Source: an uncultured Solirubrobacteraceae bacterium (GTDB lineage Bacteria > Actinomycetota > Thermoleophilia > Solirubrobacterales > Solirubrobacteraceae). Taken from it: DNA of 54,204 bases. The notes under the pieces were generated by a model. That model was not told the origin of the DNA, did no database searches, and saw nothing but the letters and a program-made list of their open reading frames with translations. Each line of letters begins with the position of its first letter. The first letter of the stretch is position 1. Location of the stretch: NCBI GenBank assembly GCA_902806175.1, contig CADCVQ010000124.1:1-54204 (forward strand), given 5' to 3'. This document shows, piece by piece, positions 8,947 to 23,360 of this stretch. Both the position numbers and the translations under genes were made by a program.

Positions 8947-9779
8947 GAGCGCCGCCTGAAGATCTTCTCGTGCTCGACGAGCGGCTCGTACTCGTCGGCG
9001 TGCGTCGAGTGGCGGATGGACTCCTTGCGGCCGAGCGCGAGGATCCCGCGGCGGGTCATGCTCAGCCCGAACAGGCCGAGCACCTCCTCCTGCAGCTTGG
9101 GCCCGAAGTAGATCAGCACGTTGCGGCACATGATGAGCTGAAACTCGTTGAACGAACCGTCCGTCACGAGATTGTGCTGGGCAAAGACGATACCGGCGCC
9201 AAGCGCAGGATCGAAGCGCACCGCGTCACCCGAGACGGTGTAGTAGGACGAGAACGCGTTGCTCCCGCCGGCGCGCAGGTAGTTCTCGGTATAGCGCTGC
9301 ATGCGGTCCAGCGCGAACGTGCCCGAGCGCGCCCGCCCGAGCGCGGCCTCGTCGATGTCCGTGGCGTAGATGCGCGTGCGCGCGAGCAGGCCCTCCTCGT
9401 GCAGCGCGATCGCCAGCGAGTAGATCTCCTCACCGGTCGAGCAGCCCGCGTTCCAGACGCGGATGAACGGATAGGTGCGCAGCAGCGGAAAGACGTGCTC
9501 GCGCAGGGCGCGGTGAAAGCTGGGGTCGCGGAACATCTCGGTGACGTTGATCGACAGGTCGCGCAGCAGGCGGTCCATGCACGTCGGGTCGTGCAGCACG
9601 CGCTCCTGCAGGCCCGACAGCGTCTGCAACCCCTCGCCGTAGGCGCGGTGCCACAGCCGGCGGCGCAGCGAGGCCAGCGCGTAGCCGCGGAAGTCATATC
9701 CGTAACGGCGCTGGATCGCCTCGAGCAGCAGGTCGATCTCGATTCGCTCACGGGCCTCGTCGTGACCGTCCGCGATCAC
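8943..9779 (-). CDS. cheR: CheR-type protein-glutamate methyltransferase
   Basis: A 278-residue protein from GTG 9779, 16 bases after the kinase stop. The N-terminal CheR helical domain (YGYDFRGYALASLRRRL) is followed by the SAM-binding domain with TEMFRDP, VWNAGCSTGEEIYSLA, ATDIDEAAL and FNEFQLIMCRNVLIYF, all standard CheR motifs. No C-terminal receptor-tethering pentapeptide-binding beta insert or TPR repeats are obvious. It overlaps cheB by four bases, so methyltransferase and methylesterase should be made in step. It lies between a hybrid kinase and a SpoIIE-type phosphatase, which suggests a non-chemotaxis pathway that borrows methylation chemistry. Confidence 0.92.
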   Translation of the reverse strand: MIADGHDEARERIEIDLLLEAIQRRYGYDFRGYALASLRRRLWHRAYGEGLQTLSGLQERVLHDPTCMDRLLRDLSINVTEMFRDPSFHRALREHVFPLLRTYPFIRVWNAGCSTGEEIYSLAIALHEEGLLARTRIYATDIDEAALGRARSGTFALDRMQRYTENYLRAGGSNAFSSYYTVSGDAVRFDPALGAGIVFAQHNLVTDGSFNEFQLIMCRNVLIYFGPKLQEEVLGLFGLSMTRRGILALGRKESIRHSTHADEYEPLVEHEKIFRRRS

Positions 9780-9795
9780 CCTGGCGCATCCGCGA

Positions 9796-15681
<5,886 letters not shown>

Positions 15682-15838
15682 TACGACCCATCCCCCCAAC
15701 TCGTTGCTCGTCCCAGCCGCGTCGCGGTACCCATGTCGGCCTCATTTCACCACTGTTTGCTGCACAACGATATGGGCACTCACCGCACATGAGCTCCGCC
15801 AGGCGCCCGGCGCACCACCGACAGCGCGGGCGGGCCGG

Positions 15839-16168
15839 ATGGACGACGAGGTGCACCGCGTCGTGCGGCGCGTCGTCTGCCGCGTGCTCGACCGCCCGCC
15901 GCCCAGCGAGGACGAGGAGGTTCCGGGCAACCCGTGGGGCTCGATGCCCTCAGATCACATCTCGTCGGCAGCGATCACCGCTCGCGGGTGATGGAGGTCA
16001 ACCCCTGCGTTCGGGGCGATCGGCTGGATCTACGTCGCCGCGCTGCGTTCGCGGTCGTGCATCTCGGCGAGCACTTACGCGATCGACGTCCTCGCCGGCC
16101 TGACGGTCGCCGAGATCGTGCATCACGCCGAGCCGCTCGTACGCGTCGTCGCCTACGCGCTGGAGTGA
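15839..16168 (+). pseudogene. Decayed partial copy of the PAP2 phosphatase gene
   Basis: The translation starts MDDEVHRVVRRVV and soon matches the intact PAP2 protein at NPWGSMPSDHISSAAIT. A stop codon follows at 15989-15991. Downstream, the same frame resumes with GWIYVAA, then leaves the PAP2 sequence; the AAFAVVHLGEH segment is found in the +1 frame, and IDVLAGLTVAEI returns in the first frame. One nonsense change and two compensating frameshifts therefore mark a pseudogene. It corresponds only to the last third of the intact gene at 4899-5900 and has the same orientation, so it probably descends from an old duplication or a related lost gene. Confidence 0.85.
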
Positions 16169-16177
16169 CGCACGCGA

Positions 16178-16588
16178 CTACGTACGTGGGCCCGTGGCGC
16201 GAGCTACTACTTCGACATCCGCCTTGACGCTCTCGATCGTCTGCGGCGCGGCCGGCGCCGCCTTGCCGAGCTGGCCTTTGCCCATCGCGGCCATCACGCC
16301 GGCGATCGCGAGCAGCACGAGCGCGACGATCAGCGCCGCGAGCCAGTCCTCGAGCGCCGTCGCCAGCACCAGCACGAGCACCGCGACGAGCGTACCGACG
16401 CCGAGAAACGCGACGAAGCCGGCGCCGGCAAGCATCCCGGCGCCGATGCCGGCGTGCTTGACCGTGTCGGAGAGCTCCAGGCGCGCGAGCGCGAGCTCCT
16501 GGCGGATGAGCCGCTGGGTCTGTTCGGTGACCTGCTTGACGAGCTCGGCGGCCGAGGGGTCACCCGGCGGGGTTTGCGCGCTATCCAT
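16178..16588 (-). CDS. Putative actinobacterial holin-X (phage holin superfamily III) protein
   Basis: A 136-residue protein from ATG 16588. An amphipathic N-terminal helix (LVKQVTEQTQRLIRQELALA) leads into two hydrophobic segments (about 48-75 and 82-103), then a short polar tail. The RLIRQELALAR pattern followed by a GAG-rich membrane hairpin is typical of PF07332-type proteins that are widespread in actinobacterial chromosomes outside prophages. The name is historical; lysis function is not implied. It starts 39 bases after the sigma-factor gene on the same strand and is probably co-transcribed, so it may be a stress-regulated membrane protein. Confidence 0.8.
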   Translation of the reverse strand: MDSAQTPPGDPSAAELVKQVTEQTQRLIRQELALARLELSDTVKHAGIGAGMLAGAGFVAFLGVGTLVAVLVLVLATALEDWLAALIVALVLLAIAGVMAAMGKGQLGKAAPAAPQTIESVKADVEVVARATGPRT

Positions 16589-16627
16589 CGTCAGCCTGAA
16601 CTACCGCAGCAGGCGCGCCGCCAAACC

Positions 16628-17410
16628 TCAGACAAGCGCCATCAGCTCGTCGTGCGCGGCGACGGCGCGCAGCCGCTCCAGCGCGCTGCGGATGAGCCGC
16701 GAGACCTGCATCTGGCTGACGCCGAGCACGAGCCCGATCTCCGCCTGGGTCAGGTCCTCCTCGAAGCGCAGCCGCAGGATCTCGCGATCGCGCGGCGAGA
16801 GGCCGCGGCTGAGCTGCTCGGCGAGCACCCGCTCGTCGGCGCGATCAAAGCCCGAGTCCATCTCGCCGAAGCGGTCGCCGAGCGAGCGAGCCTCGTCGCC
16901 GTGGTCGATCGGGGCATCGAGCGACGCGCCGTGCTGGGCGCGCGCGGCCTCCAGGCCCTCGAGCACCTCTTCGCAGCTGAGATCCAGCTGCTCGGCGAGC
17001 TGCGCGACCGTCGGGGCGTGGTGCAGGCGCTCGCTGAGGCGCTCGGAGGCGCGCTCGATGCGAAGGGCGCGCTCCAGCAGGTCGCGCGGGGGGCGCACGG
17101 TCCACGTGCGGTCGCGGAAGTAGCGCTTGAGCTCGCCGACGATCGTCGGAACCGCGTAGGACGAGAACGCTACGTCGCGGCCGACGTCGAACCCGTCGAT
17201 CGCCTTCAGCAGGCCGAGGCAGGCGACCTGGAAGACGTCGTCGTACGTGTCGCGGCCGCCGGAATAGCGGCGGGCGAGCTTGTGGGCAAGCGGCAGGAAG
17301 CGCTCGGCGAGCGCCTCGCGGGCATGCGGATCGCCGTTGGCCATGCGCTCCAGCAGCCAGCGGTCATGTCTCGTCCTGGAAACGTCTTGCGCTTCGTACG
17401 TCTTGGGCAC
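16628..17410 (-). CDS. SigB/SigF/SigG-family RNA polymerase sigma factor
   Basis: A 260-residue protein from GTG 17410, preceded by GGAGG at a good distance. Sigma region 2 is clear (DVFQVACLGLLKAIDGFD, FSSYAVPTIVGELKRYFRD), followed by region 3 (HHAPTVAQLAEQLDLS) and region 4 with its helix-turn-helix (LRFEEDLTQAEIGLVLGVSQMQVSRLIRSAL). The short length and VPTIVGELKRYFRD are typical of general-stress/sporulation group 3 sigma factors controlled by partner switching. A candidate SigB-type promoter lies upstream, suggesting autoregulation. No anti-sigma gene is adjacent; the HATPase domain of the nearby SpoIIE-type protein is a possible but unproven partner. Confidence 0.95.
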   Translation of the reverse strand: MPKTYEAQDVSRTRHDRWLLERMANGDPHAREALAERFLPLAHKLARRYSGGRDTYDDVFQVACLGLLKAIDGFDVGRDVAFSSYAVPTIVGELKRYFRDRTWTVRPPRDLLERALRIERASERLSERLHHAPTVAQLAEQLDLSCEEVLEGLEAARAQHGASLDAPIDHGDEARSLGDRFGEMDSGFDRADERVLAEQLSRGLSPRDREILRLRFEEDLTQAEIGLVLGVSQMQVSRLIRSALERLRAVAAHDELMALV

Positions 17411-17528
17411 GCTGCCTCCGGGTCATTGGTTGACACGAAGCCAGTGCGCGCACCTACCAGAGATGCCGAACGTCTTCGAAACGATGTAGTGAGAGCCCGT
17501 CGGTGAGGAGCGTGCTTCCCATTGCGTC

Positions 17529-17553
17529 CTACCCAAGCCCGATGCTCGGAAAC
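17529..17553 (-). promoter_or_regulatory. Candidate SigB/SigF-type promoter upstream of the sigma gene
   Basis: On the minus strand, GTTT (17553-17550) is followed by 15 bases and GGGTAG (17534-17529), matching the SigB-family GTTT-N13-15-GGGTA pattern. It lies about 120 bases before the sigma gene start, in the gap after the DUF1360 gene. This would let the sigma factor drive its own gene. Confidence 0.5.
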
Positions 17554-17561
17554 CTCATGGG

Positions 17562-18071
17562 TCAGGAGCGCTTCTCAGCAGCACTGTACGCCAACTGCGC
17601 GGCGTCCGCCAGTGCGTGGGCGCTCCACATCGCGGTCAGCAGGCGGGTGACGCGCGGCGCGACCACATGGCCGACCGTGAACGCGCCGGCAATCCACTGC
17701 GCCAGGCAGTACGGGCAGACGAGCAGCTCGCCGAGCGCAAGCTGCAGCCCGTGGCCGCGCGGCGCCTCGTCGACCTCGGCGTGGCCGGTCGCCTCCTGAA
17801 AGCGGGTGAACGGCGCGCGCGCAAACCCGGTCACCTTGTCGCGCGCGATGAGGCGGCTGAGCTTGTGCGTCGCCAGGCCGGTGAGGACGATGTCCTTCGT
17901 GCTGAACTGCGCCGGCAGCTTATAGCCGGCGCGGCTTGCCGCCAGCAGCGCGCCCACGAAGCTCGCGGAGAACACCGACGTCAGCAGCGAGTAGCTTGCG
18001 AGCGGACGCTCGGCGTCCGGGGGCGCGTAGCCGTCGAGCGGCGAGCGCGGGAACCTGGTCATGGACGGCAT
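17562..18071 (-). CDS. DUF1360 family membrane protein
   Basis: A 169-residue protein from ATG 18071 (ATG 18062 is also possible). It has hydrophobic segments near residues 25-45 and 110-160, the motif LATHKLSRLIARDKVT and the CPYCLAQW motif, which together define DUF1360, a family also found in Bacillus spores and in actinobacteria. Function is unknown; the membrane-embedded CPYC pair could bind metal or be redox-active. It lies upstream of the sigma gene on the same strand. The candidate SigB-type promoter between them suggests the sigma gene can be transcribed independently. Confidence 0.85.
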   Translation of the reverse strand: MPSMTRFPRSPLDGYAPPDAERPLASYSLLTSVFSASFVGALLAASRAGYKLPAQFSTKDIVLTGLATHKLSRLIARDKVTGFARAPFTRFQEATGHAEVDEAPRGHGLQLALGELLVCPYCLAQWIAGAFTVGHVVAPRVTRLLTAMWSAHALADAAQLAYSAAEKRS

Positions 18072-18230
18072 GTCGAGCCGTGTTCCCCGCGACCGTTCGC
18101 CGCATGCGGCGAAGCGCCCGGGCGGCCAGATGTGGCGCCTAGTGGCCCGTCTGCGAAAGCTCGGCCATCCGTGCGCACGATCGTCGCGGCGACGCCGGCC
18201 TCGCGCTCGCGAGGCCGGCGCGGCGCCCGG

Positions 18231-18449
18231 CTACCCCTTGTCGCGCGTGTCGTCGATCGCGCCGGAGGGGTCGTCGTCGTCGGCCGCGGTATCCGAGAAG
18301 TCGCCGACGAGCTCGCCGCCCGCCTCGTCGTCGTCGAGGTCGGACTGCTCGCGCGTCTTCTGCGCCTTCTTCCTCGCGTCGTCGATGTGCTCGTCGAGCT
18401 CGTCGAGCTCGGCTTGCATGCGATCGGACTCGTCCTGCTCTGCGGCCAT
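18231..18449 (-). CDS. Small acidic hypothetical protein downstream of catalase
   Basis: A 72-residue, strongly acidic protein from ATG 18449, three bases after the catalase stop. The first half is a predicted helix rich in Glu, Asp and Lys (RMQAELDELDEHIDDARKKA) and the second half is an Asp-rich disordered tail ending in DTRDKG. No enzymatic motif is visible. Tight spacing to the catalase gene argues for co-translation. Similar short acidic helical proteins are common in actinobacteria, without assigned function. Confidence 0.65.
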   Translation of the reverse strand: MAAEQDESDRMQAELDELDEHIDDARKKAQKTREQSDLDDDEAGGELVGDFSDTAADDDDPSGAIDDTRDKG

Positions 18450-18452
18450 CGT

Positions 18453-20135
18453 CTAGACCTCGGCGTAATCGGGCTCGTCGGCCACCGCGACGTGCTCGTT
18501 GGAAACGCAATGCGTCATGACGTGCCCGGCGACGTCGCGCGGCCCGTTGTTGCCGAGGTTGCGCCGACGCTGCTCCTCCTCGTCGGTCAGGGCCTGCGTC
18601 GCCAGAGGCGCCATGTCCTTGACCTCGTCGAGCGTGATGCCGATGCCCTCGCCGACGCGGGCGCCGAGCTCGTCCTCGCACATGTACAGATGCCAGAGCA
18701 TCCGCTCCTGGATCGGGCGGTCGCACTGCGACAACCCGTCCACGAGGTTCGCGACGAGGTCGTCCTTCTCCCACTGCTCGGAGAGCTGGTAGCGCTCGCC
18801 GGGCTGCGCGTAGTCGTTCGTGCGCGGGATCCGGGCGCGCACCAGGCGGCCCGAGATCTCCGGCCCGACCTCCGTCGGGCCCGGCTGCTCGGCCTCCTTG
18901 AGGCCGCCGAGGATCGAGGGCTCGTAGTTGACGTGCGCGTTGTCGCCGGCCTGGTCCTGGTGGTAGGCCATCTGCCCGTCGCGCTGGTTGGTGCGCACCT
19001 CCGCGTTCTTGGCCTGGTTGACCGGCAGCTGCAGGTAGTTCGGACCGACGCGGTAGCGCTGCGTGTCGCTGTAGGAGAACGTCCGGCCGACGAGCATCTT
19101 GTCGTCGGAGAAGTCCAGCCCGTCGACGAGCACGCCGGTGCCGAAGGCGATCTGCTCGTTCTCTGCGAAGAAGTTGCTCACGTTGCGGTTGAGCACCATG
19201 CGTCCGACAGGCCGCAGCGGGAAGATCTCCTCCGGCCAGACCTTCGTGTCGTCGAGCGGGTCGAAGTCCAGCTCGGGGTGCTCGTCGTCGCTCATGATCT
19301 GGACGTTGAGCTCCCACTCGGGGTAGTCGCCCGCCTCGATCGCGTCGTGGAGGTCCTTCGTGTGCGAGCCGTAGGTCTGCGCCTGTACCTTCGCCGCGTC
19401 GGCCGAGGTGTAGGACTTCACGCCCTGCTTGGGCAGCCAGTGGTACTTGACGAGCACCGTCTCGCCGTCGGCGTTGACCCACTTGTACGTGTTGACGCCG
19501 AAGCCCTGCATGTGCCGGTAGCTGGCCGGGATCCCGCGCGGGCTGAAGACGAGCATGACCATGTGCATCGACTCCGGCGTCTGGCTGAAGAAGTCAAACG
19601 CGCGGTTGGCGACGGACTGCTCGAACGTCACCGGATCGGGCTTCTGGGAGTGGATGAAGTCCGGAAACTTGATCGCGTCACGGATGAAGAACACGCCGAG
19701 GTTGTTGCCCACGAGGTCCCAGTTGCCGGCTTCGGTGTAGAACTTCACCGCGAAGCCGCGCGGGTCGCGGACGACCTCCGACGAGTCGCGGCCGCCGGCC
19801 ACGGTCGAGAAGCGCAGCGCGACGTCGGTGCGCTTGCCCTTCTCCTGCAGCAGCTTCGCGCGCGTGTACTTCGCGACCGGCTCGTCGCCCACGGCGCCGT
19901 AGGCCTCGAAGTAGCCAAACGCCGTCGTGCCGCGCGCGTGCACCACGCGCTCGGGAATGCGCTCGCGGTCGAAGTGGCTGATCTTCTCGAGGAACTGGTA
20001 GTTCTCGAGCGTCGCCGGCCCGCGCGGCCCGATCGTGCGCTCGCTCTGGTTGTCGGAGATGGGATGGCCCTGGCGGTTGGTCAGGGTCGCGCGCTCGTCG
20101 CCGTCGGCGGGCGGGCGGCTTGCGGAGTCGCTCAT
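18453..20135 (-). CDS. katA: Heme catalase
   Basis: A 560-residue monofunctional catalase from ATG 20135. Key features are HARGTTAFG with the distal His, [29 protein letters not shown] with the distal Asn nearby, [13 protein letters not shown], and the heme-ligand region [13 protein letters not shown]. The C-terminal tail beyond about 500 is longer than in minimal clade III catalases but lacks the flavodoxin-like domain of large-subunit catalases. It destroys hydrogen peroxide in the cytoplasm. AAAGGA provides a ribosome-binding site. Upstream, GGGTAA on the minus strand (20168-20163) is a possible SigB-type -10, but the matching -35 is poor. Sigma-controlled stress expression is therefore only suggested. 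Confidence 0.96.
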   Translation of the reverse strand: MSDSASRPPADGDERATLTNRQGHPISDNQSERTIGPRGPATLENYQFLEKISHFDRERIPERVVHARGTTAFGYFEAYGAVGDEPVAKYTRAKLLQEKGKRTDVALRFSTVAGGRDSSEVVRDPRGFAVKFYTEAGNWDLVGNNLGVFFIRDAIKFPDFIHSQKPDPVTFEQSVANRAFDFFSQTPESMHMVMLVFSPRGIPASYRHMQGFGVNTYKWVNADGETVLVKYHWLPKQGVKSYTSADAAKVQAQTYGSHTKDLHDAIEAGDYPEWELNVQIMSDDEHPELDFDPLDDTKVWPEEIFPLRPVGRMVLNRNVSNFFAENEQIAFGTGVLVDGLDFSDDKMLVGRTFSYSDTQRYRVGPNYLQLPVNQAKNAEVRTNQRDGQMAYHQDQAGDNAHVNYEPSILGGLKEAEQPGPTEVGPEISGRLVRARIPRTNDYAQPGERYQLSEQWEKDDLVANLVDGLSQCDRPIQERMLWHLYMCEDELGARVGEGIGITLDEVKDMAPLATQALTDEEEQRRRNLGNNGPRDVAGHVMTHCVSNEHVAVADEPDYAEV

Positions 20136-20227
20136 GTTGGTCCTTTCATCCTTTGCTGCGGCGGTTACCCATGCAGCGAGCGCCCAATCGCGCGCTTCTG
20201 CTCACCCGCGATGGTGGCGTACGACCA

Positions 20228-20920
20228 CTAGCGCTCTGGATCGTCAAGACCCGAGCGGCGGTGCGAACGGCTGTCGTCATAGGCGCGCAGCGCCTCGACC
20301 GCCGCCCGCCGCTCGGCGTCGGCGAGCACGCGCGGCGTCCCGCACGCGCGTGCGTGGACGTAGACCGTGCAGGCCCACTCGAGCAGCTCCGTCGCGTCGA
20401 CCGCGCCCTGCAGGTCCTGGCCGAAGGTGACGGCGCCGTGGCTCTCCATCAGGGCGGCGCTGCGACCCGCAAGCGCGTCGACGACGCTCGCGGCGAGGTC
20501 GTCGGTGCCGAACGTCTCGTACCGCGCGACGCGCACGTTGCCGCCGAGTGAAAGCAGTGAGTAATGGATGCACGGCAGCTCGTCGGCGACGCACGCGATC
20601 GCGGTCGCCATCGGCGCGTGCGTGTGCACGACCGCGCCGGCGTCGTAGCGCTCGTAGATCGCGAGGTGCAAGGGCAGCTCGGAGGTCGGCGCCAGCGGCG
20701 CGTCGACGAGCGCGCCCGCGACATCCACGACGACGACGTCCTCGGCGGCGAGCGTCGCCAGCCGCGCGCCCGTCGGCGTCACCGCCAGGAGCTCGCCGGC
20801 GCGCGCGCTGACGTTTCCGGCCAGCCCGCTCACGAGGCCGGACGCGGCGAGCTGCCTGCCCGCCTGCGCCACCTCGGCGCGCAGGCGGTCAAGCGTTGCA
20901 ACCGAGCGTCTGGGCGCCAC
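20228..20920 (-). CDS. Class II aldolase / adducin-family protein
   Basis: A 230-residue protein from GTG 20920; the exact start is uncertain because the frame is open upstream. It contains SGLVSGLAGNVSARAG, TPTGARLATL, PTSELPLHLAIY, the zinc-binding VVHTHAPMATA and LMESHGAVTFG, the conserved order of the FucA/AraD/MtnB fold. These enzymes use Zn2+ to cleave or dehydrate phosphorylated sugars such as fuculose-1-phosphate or methylthioribulose-1-phosphate. No sugar kinase or methionine-salvage gene lies nearby, so the substrate cannot be named. It is divergent from the gene starting at 21012. Confidence 0.85.
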   Translation of the reverse strand: MAPRRSVATLDRLRAEVAQAGRQLAASGLVSGLAGNVSARAGELLAVTPTGARLATLAAEDVVVVDVAGALVDAPLAPTSELPLHLAIYERYDAGAVVHTHAPMATAIACVADELPCIHYSLLSLGGNVRVARYETFGTDDLAASVVDALAGRSAALMESHGAVTFGQDLQGAVDATELLEWACTVYVHARACGTPRVLADAERRAAVEALRAYDDSRSHRRSGLDDPER

Positions 20921-21011
20921 GTCCGCTAGTTCACCAGACGGCGCGCCAGATCGCGACCGCGGCTTGCGGGGCGCAGCCGCCAAATCCCGACGCTCCCTAT
21001 GATCGACGGCA

Positions 21012-21377
21012 GTGGAGGACTTCGACGACCTGTTCGCCGAGCTGCGGCCACTGCTGGCCCGCCACGCCTCGTCGCTCGTCGTCATCCGCGACGAGCCCGA
21101 CGACTACCAGGTGCAGACGAACCGCAGCGGCCCGAGCGGCACGCACATGTGGTTCGGCGCGGTGCAGATGCGCCCGGCGCACGTGAGCGTCCATCTCATG
21201 CCGGTCTACAGCCATCCCGACCTGCTCGGCGAGGTCAGCGACGAGCTGCGCGAGCGGCTGCAGGGCCGCAGCTGCTTCAACTTCACGCCCGACAACGCGA
21301 CACCGCGGCTGCTCGACGAGCTGTCACAGCTCGTCGATCTCGGCCTCGAGCGCTACCGCGCCGACGGACTCGCCTGA
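21012..21377 (+). CDS. Conserved-looking hypothetical protein
   Basis: A 121-residue protein from GTG 21012. It has no signal peptide or membrane helix. The motifs SSLVVIRDEPDDYQV, THMWFGAVQMRPAHVSVHLMPVYSHP and GRSCFNFT suggest a compact alpha/beta fold similar in style to small uncharacterised proteins annotated as DUF1801-like, but the assignment is not firm. Coding composition is good and the gene has clear boundaries: it is divergent from the aldolase gene and is followed by a 90-base gap. Function unknown. Confidence 0.65.
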   Translation: MEDFDDLFAELRPLLARHASSLVVIRDEPDDYQVQTNRSGPSGTHMWFGAVQMRPAHVSVHLMPVYSHPDLLGEVSDELRERLQGRSCFNFTPDNATPRLLDELSQLVDLGLERYRADGLA

Positions 21378-21467
21378 GCGGACAGCGCCGTCGCATGACG
21401 GCGCGCGATCCGGGTACGCCGCGCGCACCGGCGCTCGCGCGGGCGCCGTCTGCCACCATCGCCAACC

Positions 21468-22463
21468 GTGCCACGCCCCCTTCGGACACTCCTTCTCGCC
21501 ATCGCTGTCGTGCTTGCCGCAGCCGCGAGCGCGCAGGCGCAGGCCGGGAAGTACACCGAATGCCCGAAGGCGGGCGATGCGATCCTGCTCGACGTCAGCG
21601 TCGCTACGTGCGAAGAGGCGCGCGCACTCGCGGTGAGCCTTGCCCCCGTGCCTTCGGCGAACGTGGAGGCCGCGCTGATCGCCGCCGGCTGGACGCCCCT
21701 GCGCGCCTCCGCCACGGGCTTTCAGGATTCCTATGATCTCGTCGCCACGCGCGGACTTGCGGCGGTCATGCTCCGCCGGCCCGGCGATGCGCCCGACCTC
21801 GACGGCTGGATGGCGGGCCGCGAGCTCGTGTTCTCGCGCGCGCCGCTTGTTCCGGGGGCGCCGGCGCCCAAGGGGGCTTCGGTCTGCACCTCGGCGTTCC
21901 TCATCCGCCTCGGCAGCCATCCCGGCGGGCTCAGCGCCGGCCACTGTGGCGACGTGACCAAGAAGGGCACGACGCGGCGGCGCAACGCCGCGCTGCGGCG
22001 ACCGCCGCAACCGGGGATCGTGCTCGGCGGCGTGCAGCGCAACCTCCTGCGGCGGGCGCGCAAGCTCGATGCGCTCGTGCTGCCGGTGCCGTCCGGCGCA
22101 GGCCGCCCGGCGGCGGCCGTCGTCGATCGCGGCCTGTTCAGCCCCCCGTGGTTCGTCCGCGGAACCGCGCGCCCGGCGCTCGGGCGGCGGGTCTGCTTCA
22201 CGGGCCGCACGAGCGGGATCGACCAGTGCGGCAAGATCGTCCGCTCCTTTCCGGGGACCGGCCGCCTTCCCTGCACGACGATCACGGCCCGTAGCGGCGA
22301 CAGCGGCGGCCCGGTCTACACCGCCCCCGCGCCCGATGGCACCGTGCGCGCCGTCGGTGTCACGACGCTCGTGTTCGGGCTGCTGCAGAGCATGTGCTTC
22401 ACCCCGATCGCGCCCGTGCTCGACGCGCTGAACGCCGAGCTCGTGACCTTCCCCGGCGTCTGA
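21468..22463 (+). CDS. Secreted trypsin-like (S1 family) serine protease homologue
   Basis: A 331-residue protein from GTG 21468 with a signal peptide (LLLAIAVVLAAAASAQAQA). The catalytic triad is recognisable: His159 in LSAGHCG, Asp201 in ARKLDALVLPV and Ser279 in RSGDSGGPV. Paired cysteines around the His, at about 243/254 and at 269/310, suggest disulfides as in secreted actinobacterial S1 proteases (streptogrisin-like). Residues 30-130 form a prodomain-like region of unknown fold. It should act outside the cell. Both neighbours read differently and no inhibitor gene is evident. Confidence 0.8.
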   Translation: MPRPLRTLLLAIAVVLAAAASAQAQAGKYTECPKAGDAILLDVSVATCEEARALAVSLAPVPSANVEAALIAAGWTPLRASATGFQDSYDLVATRGLAAVMLRRPGDAPDLDGWMAGRELVFSRAPLVPGAPAPKGASVCTSAFLIRLGSHPGGLSAGHCGDVTKKGTTRRRNAALRRPPQPGIVLGGVQRNLLRRARKLDALVLPVPSGAGRPAAAVVDRGLFSPPWFVRGTARPALGRRVCFTGRTSGIDQCGKIVRSFPGTGRLPCTTITARSGDSGGPVYTAPAPDGTVRAVGVTTLVFGLLQSMCFTPIAPVLDALNAELVTFPGV

Positions 22464-22484
22464 TCCTCAGCTGTGCACGACGCG

Positions 22485-22605
22485 CTACTTCACGTGCGTC
22501 ACGCCGGGTGATGCCACGACTCTGAGCGGTTCGAGGACCGGCTCGCCGACGTCCTCGAGCAGCCGCTCGCCCGCGCGGAGGACGATCGGGACGATGTGCG
22601 ATTCA
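22485..22605 (-). pseudogene. C-terminal remnant of a RibD-type dihydrofolate-reductase-family gene
   Basis: The translation HIVPIVLRAGERLL, then DVGEPVLEPLRVVASPGVTH, is the characteristic C-terminus of RibD C-domain/DHFR-like proteins. The rest of the domain (about 140 residues) is missing upstream, where the VOC gene ends. The remnant therefore marks a deletion at 22.6 kb. Confidence 0.7.
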
Positions 22606-23187
22606 GCGGTAGGCGGTCTTGGGCGCGCGGTCGTCTGACAGCGAGCCGCTGGAGCGCGCCACGAGCGTCTCGATCGCGTCGGCCAGATGCTCCTGGTTGA
22701 TGTTGTAGTCCTCGCGCTGCACCCGGATGCGGTGCGCCTCGAGCAGCACAGCGGCGTGGGTGTGTCCGGCCGGCGGCTCGAAGCGGTAGGCGGCAAGCTC
22801 GATCAGCAGGCCGAGCGGGTCCTCGAAGTAGATCGAGTCCATGAAGCCGCGGTCCTTCACGCCGCTGTTGGCGATCGCGCGCTCAGCCAGGCGCTCGACG
22901 GTCTGCGCGAACGTCGCCTGCGAGATGGCGAACGCGATGTGGTGCACGCAGCCGACGTCGGTCGGCGTGCGGCTCGAGTCGACCGCCCGCTCCTCGTTGG
23001 TGAAGATCGTGATCAGGCGACCGTCGCCGGGATCGAAGTACAGGTGGCTCTCGTCCGGTCGGTCGAGGTTGGGCTGCTCGAACACGAACGGCATCCCGAG
23101 CACGCCCTCCCAGAAGTCGATCGACGTCTGCCGGTCGGCGCCGACGATCGTGATGTGGTGAAGACCCTGGCTCTGGAGCTTGCGCAT
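22603..23187 (-). CDS. VOC-superfamily (glyoxalase/extradiol dioxygenase-like) protein
   Basis: A 194-residue protein from ATG 23187. Two beta-alpha-beta-beta-beta modules are visible, with metal-ligand candidates in GLHHITIVG, VHHIAFAI and LIELAAY. ADRQTSIDFWEGVLGMP and SHLYFDPGDG match ring-cleaving-dioxygenase-like VOC proteins. Substrate is unknown; family members act on glyoxal adducts, catechols or fosfomycin. The last ten residues (RAPKTAYR end) run into DHFR-like debris, so the natural C-terminus may have been altered by that deletion. Confidence 0.8.
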   Translation of the reverse strand: MRKLQSQGLHHITIVGADRQTSIDFWEGVLGMPFVFEQPNLDRPDESHLYFDPGDGRLITIFTNEERAVDSSRTPTDVGCVHHIAFAISQATFAQTVERLAERAIANSGVKDRGFMDSIYFEDPLGLLIELAAYRFEPPAGHTHAAVLLEAHRIRVQREDYNINQEHLADAIETLVARSSGSLSDDRAPKTAYR

Positions 23188-23258
23188 GCAGCACAGGGTG
23201 CCATGCCGGCGGCGCGGCCTGTAGCCGCGAGCGAGCGGCGTGCGCGCGACGCGCCTTC

Positions 23259-23360
23259 TCAGGTGATGCGCTCGCGCCGCGCATCGGCCAGCAGGATCGC
23301 CTTCGCGCGGACCACGTCGCGCCACGGCCTGGAATACGCGGCCGCCCGCCGCGAAGGCTC
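23259..23360 (-). mobile_element. Remnant of an IS630-type transposase N-terminus
   Basis: The minus-strand translation includes YSRPWRDVVRAKAILLADA, close to the SAPYRDVVRAKIVLLAAEG stretch that begins the helix-turn-helix of many IS630-family transposases. Only this segment remains, followed by a stop. It sits on the left side of the decarboxylase/MFS genes. Confidence 0.45.

Noticed and set aside
8359-9779. Classical chemotaxis operon suggested by cheR and cheB
   Set aside because: cheA, cheW, cheY and receptor genes are absent and CheB lacks its receiver, so an ordinary chemotaxis cluster is not supported.
16178-16588. Prophage or phage-lysis module suggested by the holin-type protein
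   Set aside because: No endolysin, capsid, integrase or attachment site is nearby; this family is common in actinobacterial chromosomes.
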